Source: Pantoea sp. AS-PWVM4 (GTDB lineage Bacteria > Pseudomonadota > Gammaproteobacteria > Enterobacterales > Enterobacteriaceae). Taken from it: a stretch of 64,000 nucleotides of DNA. Where the stretch lies: contig NZ_ASZC01000006.1 of NCBI RefSeq assembly GCF_000468095.1, positions 124,001 through 188,000 on the forward strand, written 5' to 3'. Each line of letters starts with the position of its first letter. Within the stretch, counting starts at the first letter, position 1. Below are positions 57,201 through 64,000 of the stretch, in pieces. The position numbers and the translations under genes were made by a program. Under the pieces are notes generated by a model. The model made no database searches. It saw only the letters and a list, made by a program, of their open reading frames with translations, and was not told the DNA's origin.

Positions 57201-58067
57201 TCTTCTTCGACCAATTCGCAGAAAGGCAACGGGGTTGAGTTGAATATGGCGCTGCGTGGCGATAGCTACAAAATCGACCTTGGCAGTACGCCGCTCGGCC
57301 AGGATCTCAGCACTATGGTGGGTGGCATCCAGTGGTCGCCGAAGCTGACTGACTTCCTGACGCTGATCCTGACCGGTGAGCGTCGTGCGGTAACGGACAG
57401 CCTGCTTTCGTATGTTGGCGCAGAAGATACCGCCAGCGGCAAGAAATGGGGCCAGGTGACGAAAAACGGCGGCAACGCGCTGCTGAGCTACGACAACGGT
57501 GACGCCGGTTTCTATGTTGGTGGCGGCGCCTACAGCTATATTGGCGAGAACGTCGCCAGCAACAACAGCGTGCAGGCCACCGCAGGTGCTTATGTGCGTC
57601 CGTTCCATTACGACGACCGCGAACTGAAGGTGGGTATGAGCCTGTCGTGGATGGACTTCTCGAAAAACCTCAGCTACTTCAGCTATGGTCAGGGCGGCTA
57701 TTTCAGCCCGCAGAACTACGCATCGATCTCGTTCCCTGTCGATTTCTCGCGTACCTTTGATGACCTGAAGGTGAATATCGGTGGCTCGATCGGTTATCAG
57801 TCCTACAGCCAGGACAGAAGCGCTTACTTCCCGAATGATCCTTCATTGCAATCTCAGTTGCAGGCAATGGCGGATGCGGGTTACGTCAAGAGCGCCTACT
57901 ACGAAGGCGATAGCAAAAACGGCATTGGTTATAACCTGCATGCCGGGGCTGACTATAAGATCAACAAAGATCTCACCCTGGGTGGTCAGTTAGGCTATGA
58001 CACCTTCGGTGATTACAACGAGACTACCGCGAATCTGTACTTCCGCTACATGTTCGGAGACAACTAA
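54264..58067 (+). CDS. bcsC: BcsC, TPR-rich outer-membrane cellulose export protein
   Basis: 1267 residues. Signal peptide to about 28, then many tetratricopeptide repeats over about 30-800 (for example ALAGMGYVAQRAGRYSEAADYL near 295). A linker follows, then a C-terminal beta-barrel of about 320 residues ending with aromatic NLYFRYMFGDN. It spans the periplasm and forms the exit pore. It ends with TAATG, a one-base overlap with bcsD. A second, divergent copy of this family is encoded at 60153-63644. Confidence 0.96.
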   Translation: MKKHLISAGIRHALILGGALTLSQPLLAAESTNPALQALFDQAAYWHQKAHDDLAQASLQKVLMVEPNNTQALYLLALYAQQSGDNVGAAQWRARLNQVSPNDAHLTELDNARQLQSIPQSQLSLARQQARSGNIAAALQTWRNTFSGNEPPPSVAAEYYLTMAGDRSMLPQAVEALRQFSAEHPQDTGAKLALGKAMTYQESTRREGIDLLATMADGNKDADRSLRQALLWLGPQASDASLYQTWQQRHPQDNTVMDYYRKNVGGAEKGAGFTALNSGDVSSAQNNFQKVLQANPQDADALAGMGYVAQRAGRYSEAADYLTRAAQLGGDQSEQRQKQAADARFYAQLATAQQALKNGDSAQALALSEPLTQAEGEKGTSAKLFRADVLRRTNQLPQAEQTYRSILQSEPDNRNAKEGLFYVLRQQNRSAEANTLLASLPDSVRQSVAPRGSSTDPIRQQAKRELAAGNNAAAIATLQQGIARNPNDGWLRLDLARIYRGQGDSMMAANIMQPTMRTGASTNELYAGALNASESGAWQQASLLLARIPNSSKSSDMRELAQRVNFNLQMNTADQYLAQGSNAAAANTLRALASNPPANPVDAGNLAQKLAKAGDLTTAVSVVRSNMQRGVQGNAGDYAAQVAVLNQAGLTTEAQSFLSSPELQARSTPTQLAGIRNGYVINEVDRLREQKQYAAAYDKLVGALQHDPQNRDLMFAMARLYQSGKMNKEAGVVYDYLMTQDTPTQDAREGAINVALAQNDVQKANTLTRGLRNEQTPDRLLLLARVAEANGEHSQAMSYLRTARGQLIGLQGAQTGSVPTVGGLALADNPFINRSTSPVGRTPSSYGTVMPWQSSPDVTSSASGVTLASNTPAVQQSRTLKQIDDMMDDLQEKTGTWTQGQLQVRGRDGESGLSKLTEAKAPLTFSTVPFGDSRFDFTMTPISLSAGSAAGDAWRRFGTNALIQGGVVAAGDAEVTDVPSSSTNSQKGNGVELNMALRGDSYKIDLGSTPLGQDLSTMVGGIQWSPKLTDFLTLILTGERRAVTDSLLSYVGAEDTASGKKWGQVTKNGGNALLSYDNGDAGFYVGGGAYSYIGENVASNNSVQATAGAYVRPFHYDDRELKVGMSLSWMDFSKNLSYFSYGQGGYFSPQNYASISFPVDFSRTFDDLKVNIGGSIGYQSYSQDRSAYFPNDPSLQSQLQAMADAGYVKSAYYEGDSKNGIGYNLHAGADYKINKDLTLGGQLGYDTFGDYNETTANLYFRYMFGDN

Positions 58068-58513
58068 TGAGTGAGCAATTGGCAGCCCGCGTCAATCACC
58101 CGCATCAGCCGGGCTGGTTCGATCTGGTCAGCGTGATGATTGAAGGCATGCTGGATAATGCCGGAGAGGAAGCCGAAGGTTTCCTCAACCAGGTGGGCGA
58201 ATCGCTGGCGGCGCGCTATCCTTTGGCGGAGGCGCGCACCGTTCAGGATCTGGAGCGTGAAATGAATTTGCAGCTGGCGCGTTTTAGCTGGGGCTTTGCC
58301 CAATTACAGCCGATGGAGAACGCCATTCTGATTCAGCACCATGCGTTACCGGCGGGAGACAACCGGGTGAATAGCGAACGCTGGCAGTTGGCATTCAGCG
58401 CCGTGCTGGCCGGGGTGTACGCCCGCTGGCTTCAGGACCAGGGCGGCAGCGTCAAGGTTCCTCTTACCCTTGAAAAGCTTGATGGCAGTACGCTGCACTA
58501 CCGATATCAATAG
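58067..58513 (+). CDS. bcsD: BcsD, cellulose synthase subunit D
   Basis: 148 residues, mostly helical, no signal peptide. Similar in length to AxCesD of Komagataeibacter (156), which forms an octameric periplasmic or cytoplasmic-side ring for crystallisation of ribbons. Recognised by GWFDLVSVMIEGMLDNAGEEAEGFL, LAARYPLAEARTVQDLEREMN and WQLAFSAVLAGVYARWLQDQGG. Its presence marks a type I cellulose operon, which E. coli lacks. Confidence 0.92.
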   Translation: MSEQLAARVNHPHQPGWFDLVSVMIEGMLDNAGEEAEGFLNQVGESLAARYPLAEARTVQDLEREMNLQLARFSWGFAQLQPMENAILIQHHALPAGDNRVNSERWQLAFSAVLAGVYARWLQDQGGSVKVPLTLEKLDGSTLHYRYQ

Positions 58514-58522
58514 GAAGCTGAG

Positions 58523-59530
58523 ATGAGTGTTAAGCCGTTCTGGCGTCAATGGATACTCTGTTTCATGGTGATGTTTTTTAGTGCCCAGGCGGCCGCAGAT
58601 GGCTGGAGTACCTTTAAAAGTCGCTTTATGAGCAACGATGGTCGTATCAGTGATACCGCCAATAACAACGTCAGCCACACCGAAGGCCAGGGCTACGGCA
58701 TGTTGCTGGCGGTAGCCAATGACGATCGCCCGACCTTTGATAAGTTGTGGCAGTGGACGCAGACCCATCTGCGCAATCCGCAAAACGATCTGTTCTACTG
58801 GCGTTATACCCCGGGTGCGACCGATCCCGTCGCTGACAAAAATAACGCATCGGATGGTGATGTCCTGATTGCCTGGGCGTTGCAGCGTGGGGCGCAGAAG
58901 TGGTCCTCTGCCAGTTACCAGCAGGCGTCTGATCGTATCCAGCGGGCGATTGTGAAGCACAACGTGATCACCTATGCCGGGCATACCGTGATGCTGCCGG
59001 GTGTGCAGGGTTTCAATAAAACCAGTTTTATCGTACTCAATCCGTCCTATTTCCTGTTCCCGGCATGGCGTGAGTTTGCTGAGCACAGCCATTTGCGCGT
59101 CTGGAATCAGTTGATTGATGATGGCATGGACCTGCTGGGCGATATGCATTTCGGCAAAAGCGGTTTGCCGCTCGATTGGGTGGCGCTGAATGCGGATGGC
59201 TCGGTTGCGCCAGCGGTCGGGTATTCCAACCGCTTTAGCTATGACGCGATTCGTATCCCACTGAATATCTGGTGGTACGATCCGCAAAGCCTGCGTCTGG
59301 TGCCCTACCAGCGTGTCTGGCAGGCCTATGGGCGCTTAACCACCCCGGCGTGGTTTGATGTGCTGGCGAACACGCCCGCGCCTTATAACCTCGACGGCGG
59401 CTTGCTGGCGATTAGGGATTTGACGCTGAGCGAGACGGGTTATCTCAGTGACCGGCTGGCACCGGATCAGAACTACTTTTCTGCCAGTTTGCAGTTGCTG
59501 ACCTGGATGGCATATCAGGAAAGGCGCTGA
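58523..59530 (+). CDS. bcsZ: BcsZ, periplasmic GH8 endo-1,4-beta-glucanase
   Basis: 335 residues. Signal peptide to about 25 (FFSAQAAA). GH8 catalytic features: Glu54 in [10 protein letters not shown] (proton donor region) and Asp111 in [14 protein letters not shown], followed by [13 protein letters not shown] and [11 protein letters not shown]. It trims cellulose during export. It is the last gene of this operon, and no bcsZ lies between bcsB and bcsC of the second locus. Confidence 0.96.
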   Translation: MSVKPFWRQWILCFMVMFFSAQAAADGWSTFKSRFMSNDGRISDTANNNVSHTEGQGYGMLLAVANDDRPTFDKLWQWTQTHLRNPQNDLFYWRYTPGATDPVADKNNASDGDVLIAWALQRGAQKWSSASYQQASDRIQRAIVKHNVITYAGHTVMLPGVQGFNKTSFIVLNPSYFLFPAWREFAEHSHLRVWNQLIDDGMDLLGDMHFGKSGLPLDWVALNADGSVAPAVGYSNRFSYDAIRIPLNIWWYDPQSLRLVPYQRVWQAYGRLTTPAWFDVLANTPAPYNLDGGLLAIRDLTLSETGYLSDRLAPDQNYFSASLQLLTWMAYQERR

Positions 59531-59606
59531 TGCGCTGAAGTTTGGGGGCGGTTTCGTTCGCCACAGGCTGATGTAGTTTCAGTTCGCCGATGCGGCGACC
59601 GAGCAA

Positions 59607-59626
59607 AGGGCGCCTGGCCGCGCCCT
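59607..59626 (+). terminator. Weak hairpin after bcsZ
   Basis: AGGGCGC / GCGCCCT with loop CTGGCC, 77 bases after bcsZ. The T-rich run at 59654-59661 is some distance downstream, so this may be a partial terminator only. Confidence 0.5.
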
Positions 59627-59660
59627 CTGCACTCCCCGGCCCTGCGCCAGCTTCTTTTTT

Positions 59661-59683
59661 TGCGCGATAAATCGCGCCGCTAC
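59661..59683. repeat. Single REP copy
   Basis: TGCGCGATAAATCGCGCC followed by GCTAC, one unpaired copy of the REP family, just behind the T-run after bcsZ. Confidence 0.8.
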
Positions 59684-59769
59684 AACTCAACGCTGCCTTT
59701 CGCCGCATTTATGCGGCTCATCCCCGCTGCATGACTTGTGCTTTTTTTGGTGATTTAATCATTGCTGTC

Positions 59770-59834
59770 TGCGCGATAAATCGCGCCGCTACGGGTAACG
59801 TGCTGCCATTTGTAGCGGCGCGATTTATCGCGCA
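59770..59834. repeat. REP pair, tail-to-tail
   Basis: GCGCGATAAATCGCGCC, GCTACG at the left, GTAGC, GGCGCGATTTATCGCGC at the right, with about 20 bases between. Opposite polarity to most other pairs, like that at 18773. Confidence 0.83.
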
Positions 59835-60152
59835 ATTAAGAGAGCACCTGGCTTTCAGGCGATGGGGTGGGCGGCATCCGCAGCGCTGAGCGCAGAGGGA
59901 AGGCCAGGCCGAGCCGCATGGATGCGGCGAGAGAGCGGAATGAGCCAGGGATGGCGAATCCGCGCGTGCCGTGTGGCCTGAGTGATAAGCGAGGGCACAG
60001 CGCTATGCGCTGCGCGAGGACGCCGCAGGGCGCGGATTGCAAAGGTCCGCGCCTTCGGACTTTTGCCCGTCCGCCTGCACGTTGCGGCTGAAACTACTTA
60101 ATGCCTGGCGGGCGGAACCTTCTCAGATCCAGACCACTGCCTGGTGAACCCA
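59835..60152. other. GC-rich, highly structured non-coding stretch between the two bcs loci
   Basis: About 320 bases with several nested hairpins, for example CCGCAT-GG-ATGCGG, CAGCGC-TAT-GCGCTG and GGTCCG...CGGAC. Small frames here lack codon character and a ribosome site. It may be a repeat element copied from elsewhere, a structured RNA, or a bidirectional terminator zone. I cannot name the family. Confidence 0.45.
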
Positions 60153-63100
60153 TCATTTAAAATCCGCATACGGAATCAACGGTTGCGGCGGCATATCCAT
60201 ATCACCGTTCCAGCCCGCCATCGAATAACGCACATACAGCAATCCGTGGCTTGGGGTGTAATCTTTCGCCTGCTGAATATCCATCGCCACCCCAACAAAC
60301 CAATGCGGGGTTACGCGCCGCTCCACAATCGCCTGTAGGGTATAACCCACGCCGCTGCCGGAACTGCTGTCTGAGTACGGATTCGACGCCAGTTCAAACC
60401 CCGGATTGACCGGATAACGCTGCTGCGCATCGGTTTTGGAATGCGACCAGGATACCGAGCCGCCGAGATCAAATGACCAGTTCTCGGTACGCTGGCGATA
60501 TGTCACCGGCACCGAGAACGACAGATATTGCTGCGGGCTGTAGTAGCCACCCTGACCGAAGGTGTAATCGCTTAAATCCTTCTGGTAGTGCCACAGCATA
60601 CTGTTCAGGCCAACGGTGGCGCGGCGGTTGTCCTCGTTAATCAACTTGTAGTAGTAACCCGCCATCATACGTTCGCGGGTGTTGTCTGCGACATTTTCCC
60701 CGGTCAGTTGATGCGCGCTGAGATCTGCCCAGACGCCATGTGCGCCGCCCTGGTCATAACTCAACCCGAGCGAACCGCCAGTGGCGACCACGCCGCCCCA
60801 GGTTTTGCCGCCGTTAGTGGCGGGATCGCGTGCGCCCGCATAGGCCAGCAGCGAGCTGGAGATCGGGCGACGGGAGGCCGTCAGGGTGACGCCAATATCG
60901 TCCACATCGGTTTTCCAGCTCAGACCGCCTACCCAGTTGGTGACTTCAAAGCCGAGCGGCGTGGTACCGATATCGCCGGACCAGCGGTCGTTATGCCAGC
61001 CTACGCCAATCGCCGTACCTTCATCGCGCTGGGTGAAATCGCGGCTACAGCCGCCGGAATTGGCATCATTACAACTACCGAAGCGATCGTTGTGGCTGTT
61101 GTTTTCGGTGGCAAAGGTGCCTGCCGACACCAGCACATGATCGACGCGGACAAAACTACGACCATCGGCCAGCGGCGTCTCCGCCTGCAACATGGTGGTG
61201 TGCGCAGTAAAATCTGAGCGGCCACCGGTGCCCTTGTCGCGCGAGTAATCCTGTTCCAGCGTGACGGTGGTGTCCTGCTGGCGATAAAGATCGGCGGCAT
61301 CGCTGCGAATACCGCGCTTCAGCCAGTCATCCTGCGGTTGATTACGGGTCAGCCGGGTGTAGCTGTCGTTATCCTCTGGCACGGTTGCGCTGATGCCGCT
61401 GGCAGCCATCGCCAGCCGGTAATCCTGCTGCGCCTGTGCGGGCTGGCGTAACTGGGTTTCCAGCCGAGCGGCATCGCGATACACCAACGCTTTGCTTTGC
61501 GAGGGCGCTTCCTGGGCGGCGCGGGTTTTTAACGTGTTAAATAGCCGCTGCGCCCGCAGGTTGTCGCCGCTGTTTTGCCAGGCAAGCGCCACCCGACGCC
61601 CGCTGTTGATACTTTCTTCTGCCACGCTATCCGGCAAGCTTTGTAACGCCTGACGCGCTTCCTGTGGACGTTTCAGCGCAATCAACGCTTCAATACGTCC
61701 GAGGGCGGCGTCGTTATTATGCGCATCCTGGTGCAGCACCTGCTGGTAACCCGCCAGCGCTGTGCGTGCATCGCCGCGCTCCAGCGCCCAGTCGGCCAGC
61801 GTGATATCACGGCGTGAAGAGGTGGGTTGTTGTTTTAACAACGCGATCGCTGCCGCTTCATTGCCGCCATCGCGTAGCGCATTGGCGCGGGCAAAGACTT
61901 TTTGCTGATTCAGCCGATCGGCCAGTTCATGCATGTTGTCATCCCAGCGCGCCTGCGGCAGGCGATTGAGCGCCGCCAGCGCCGCGTCATCCTCATCGCC
62001 GGAAGACAGCCACAGCGCCCAGGCATACAACGCACTCGGATCCTGCGGGTGCTGGAGCACCATCGCTTCCATCACCGTGCGCCCCTGCGCGGCTTCGCCA
62101 CTGTTGCGTAGCGCCCCGGCCAGCCGGTACGACAGCCAGATATCGTTGGGAGTATCCTGGGCCGCCTGACGATATTTCACCACCGCCTGATGCCACTGCC
62201 CCTGTTCCGCTAACGCATCAGCTTCGGCGCGCAGGCTATCGCTACGCAGAGTACGCAGCGTATCGGCTAATCCGCGTTGCTGGGCGGCGGGCAGGGCGTT
62301 GATAAACGCCATCGCCCGCGCCGGGGATTGTTGCTGGTATAAACCCGCCAGGCGGCGCACCGCCGTGGTGTTACCACGATCAATGCGCAGCGCCAGTTGC
62401 CAGTAGCGTTCGGCCTGGGCTTCGTTATGGCGCGCCTGCGCCACATCGCCGAGTCCGATCAGCGCCCAGCTGTCGCTGTTATCAATCACCTGGGCGTTGC
62501 GATACTGACGTTCCGCCCCATTGAGATCGCCTTTTTTCAGCGCGTTATCACCGTTGTTGATGGCCAGCCAGTAACGGTTGGTTTGCAGCAACGACTGCCA
62601 TTTCCCCACCTGGGTGCTGGCCTGACCGTGTTTGATGGCTTTTTCTAACCACATAATGGCCGCAGCACGGTTGTTGGCACGCGCCTGGGCCTGGCCCATC
62701 GCCCCCATCAGTTCGGCATCATCAGGCGTGGCTTTTAGCGCCGCGCTGAGGGAGGCAATCGCCCCCGCGCCGCCTCCGGCATCAACCAGCGCCAGCCCGC
62801 GCATGCGCTGACGCCAGGCTGGATCGGCCAGCAGTTTTTGCTGCCGCGCCAGCTCCTCCTGTCCACGTTGTTGTGCATCGCCAGAGGTAAATACGGTGAG
62901 ATATTGTTGCAGGCTGGCGACACTCTGGTCGCTGACTGGCTGATTCTGGATCTGCTGTAGCCAGAGTTCTGAAGCGGCATCGCGGCCACCATCGCGCCTG
63001 GCGAGGTTGCGCAGTTGCGTTAGCGCTGCGGCTGGCTGATTGTTATCAAAGGCCATGCGCGCCAGTTGTAGCTCCACGCCGATATTACCGGGGTAGCGTT

Positions 63101-63644
63101 GTTCCAGCGCCTGTAATTGGCGATAGGCCGTCTGCTGCTGACCGGGCAGACGCGCCACCAGTTGCCAGTATTCCAGTTCGGTGTTCACATCCGGGAACAC
63201 GCCGTGAAACAGCGCGTCCCACGCGTCTTTCGCTTCCGCTATATGACCCGCGGCCGCCAGCAGTCGGGCTTGTTGCAACTGCTGACGGCCTTCGGCTGAC
63301 ATCAGTTTCATACCGGCTTCGGATTCATGGGCGGCGGCGGATTGCGGTGCCACACGTTTCAGTTCATCCAGTAACGTTTGTGCCTTCGCCAGATCGCCCT
63401 GACGCAGCGCCATGCGGATTTGCGCCGCCAGCACCTGCGGGTTGTCAGGATCGATTTTTTCCAGCCGGTAGAGCGATTGCTGCACCAGATCATACTTGTT
63501 GGTCGATTCGCCGGTGCGGATCTGCATCAGTAGCCATTCGACCGGCGAAACCTGTGGACCGACGGGCGCGGCGACCGCGCCCGCCAGCATCCCCAGCGTG
63601 GTGCTGAGCAGCAGCCCGAATCGCAGCGCGCGCGCTTTATTCAT
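60153..63644 (-). CDS. bcsC: Second BcsC, cellulose export protein
   Basis: 1163 residues. Signal peptide (LLLSTTLGMLAGAVA) to about 25, TPR region over about 40-770, with repeats such as DNPQVLAAQIRMALRQGDLAKAQTLLDEL, and a C-terminal barrel from about 830 ending with SHGLLYVRYSMAGW plus a 24-residue extension. Clearly homologous to the BcsC at 54264-58067 but much diverged (for example the barrel motif GTTPLGFEVTNWVGGLSW vs GSTPLGQDLSTMVGGIQW), so not a recent duplication. Overlaps the preceding bcsB by 8 bases. Confidence 0.95.
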   Translation of the reverse strand: MNKARALRFGLLLSTTLGMLAGAVAAPVGPQVSPVEWLLMQIRTGESTNKYDLVQQSLYRLEKIDPDNPQVLAAQIRMALRQGDLAKAQTLLDELKRVAPQSAAAHESEAGMKLMSAEGRQQLQQARLLAAAGHIAEAKDAWDALFHGVFPDVNTELEYWQLVARLPGQQQTAYRQLQALEQRYPGNIGVELQLARMAFDNNQPAAALTQLRNLARRDGGRDAASELWLQQIQNQPVSDQSVASLQQYLTVFTSGDAQQRGQEELARQQKLLADPAWRQRMRGLALVDAGGGAGAIASLSAALKATPDDAELMGAMGQAQARANNRAAAIMWLEKAIKHGQASTQVGKWQSLLQTNRYWLAINNGDNALKKGDLNGAERQYRNAQVIDNSDSWALIGLGDVAQARHNEAQAERYWQLALRIDRGNTTAVRRLAGLYQQQSPARAMAFINALPAAQQRGLADTLRTLRSDSLRAEADALAEQGQWHQAVVKYRQAAQDTPNDIWLSYRLAGALRNSGEAAQGRTVMEAMVLQHPQDPSALYAWALWLSSGDEDDAALAALNRLPQARWDDNMHELADRLNQQKVFARANALRDGGNEAAAIALLKQQPTSSRRDITLADWALERGDARTALAGYQQVLHQDAHNNDAALGRIEALIALKRPQEARQALQSLPDSVAEESINSGRRVALAWQNSGDNLRAQRLFNTLKTRAAQEAPSQSKALVYRDAARLETQLRQPAQAQQDYRLAMAASGISATVPEDNDSYTRLTRNQPQDDWLKRGIRSDAADLYRQQDTTVTLEQDYSRDKGTGGRSDFTAHTTMLQAETPLADGRSFVRVDHVLVSAGTFATENNSHNDRFGSCNDANSGGCSRDFTQRDEGTAIGVGWHNDRWSGDIGTTPLGFEVTNWVGGLSWKTDVDDIGVTLTASRRPISSSLLAYAGARDPATNGGKTWGGVVATGGSLGLSYDQGGAHGVWADLSAHQLTGENVADNTRERMMAGYYYKLINEDNRRATVGLNSMLWHYQKDLSDYTFGQGGYYSPQQYLSFSVPVTYRQRTENWSFDLGGSVSWSHSKTDAQQRYPVNPGFELASNPYSDSSSGSGVGYTLQAIVERRVTPHWFVGVAMDIQQAKDYTPSHGLLYVRYSMAGWNGDMDMPPQPLIPYADFK

Positions 63645-64000
63645 CGTCGTATTCTTCTGCCAGACGACGGCGGCTCACCATACGCATCAGACGCCATGCC
63701 ATCAGGGCAAACAGCAGCACTACCACCACAGCGCACAGCGCCAGCCAGACCGGATGCGTTGCCAGCATATTCCACAGACGCTCCCACCACGGCAGATGAC
63801 CGACGAAATAGGTATCGCCAACCCGCAGGCTGTAGACACCAGACTCGCGGATGATCGAAGCCGAACCGAAAATCGCCGCGCGTTTGCCGCTATCCTGCAT
63901 CGCGTTGTTGAGCAGATCCCAACCACGCGGGCTGTCGGCCAGCAGGGCGACCACGCTACGTTGATCAAAGAACGGCGACTGGAAGCCGACAATCACGCCC
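63637..64000 (-). CDS. bcsB: Second BcsB, C-terminal part (cut by window edge)
   Basis: The last approximately 120 residues of a BcsB. They end with YSLRVGDTYFVGHLPWWERL and a membrane anchor (VWLALCAVVVVLLFALMAW), then an Arg-rich tail RRRLAEEYDDE. This matches the end of the BcsB at 51733-54252 (SFRVGPQF...EMPWYMMVVWY... anchor). The gene continues upstream of the window, and it is directly followed by bcsC with no bcsZ between. Confidence 0.85.
   Translation of the reverse strand, partial: GVIVGFQSPFFDQRSVVALLADSPRGWDLLNNAMQDSGKRAAIFGSASIIRESGVYSLRVGDTYFVGHLPWWERLWNMLATHPVWLALCAVVVVLLFALMAWRLMRMVSRRRLAEEYDDE

Noticed and set aside
59836..60042. Small protein-coding gene (68 codons) on the minus strand between the bcs loci
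   Set aside because: No ribosome site; it lies in a hairpin-rich stretch and includes REP sequence, so a coding role has no support.

Overview
The window looks like chromosomal DNA from a gamma-proteobacterium of the order Enterobacterales, most likely Erwiniaceae (Pantoea or a close relative). This is inferred from protein similarity to E. coli K-12 orthologues (FdoGHI, MtlADR, SodA, YiaG, EptB, Dpp), from two cellulose operons of the kind known in Pantoea and Enterobacter, and from about ten copies of a short REP-type palindrome with the core GCGCGATTTATCGCGC between genes. No phage, insertion sequence, integrase or CRISPR array is visible.

Layout. 1-9037: selenium and formate block on the minus strand: selB (cut by the window edge), selA, a yibF-type glutathione transferase, fdhE and fdoIHG. 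fdoG is a single selenoprotein gene interrupted by an in-frame UGA at codon 196, with a SECIS hairpin just after it. fdhD is divergent. 9034-13276: a DeoR-type regulator with a tandem-repeat operator in front of a divergent class III aminotransferase, then sodA and a VirK/YbjX-family gene with a PhoP-box-like site. 13281-18672: the mannitol operon mtlADR, yibL, a promoter region with several CRP sites, and yiaF. 18849-26598: a six-gene operon of peptide-type ABC transporter and FCD/GntR regulator, ending in a gamma-glutamyltransferase without signal peptide.

26599-34903: a guanidine assimilation operon. It has an NtrC-like site, a sigma-54 -24/-12 promoter, a guanidine-I (ykkC) riboswitch with a terminator, an ABC transporter, two DUF1989 proteins (carboxyguanidine deiminase) and a 1197-residue biotin-dependent carboxylase. 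Annotation pipelines usually call this set urea carboxylase. No allophanate hydrolase gene follows in the window. 35160-39455: yiaG, an HD alarmone-hydrolase-like gene, ohrR-ohr, eptB and tRNA-Pro(CGG). 39580-47640: the dipeptide operon dppABCDF and an MHS-type MFS transporter.

48117-59530: a complete cellulose operon bcsO-Q-A-B-C-D-Z. 60153-64000: the end of a second, convergent cellulose operon (bcsB then bcsC, with no bcsZ between them). The approximately 620 bases between the two hold REP copies and a GC-rich, strongly folded non-coding stretch.

The most rewarding parts for follow-up are the doubly controlled guanidine operon, the cytosolic gamma-glutamyltransferase/transporter cluster, the octamer-repeat DeoR operator, the PhoP-box-like site and the paired cellulose loci.
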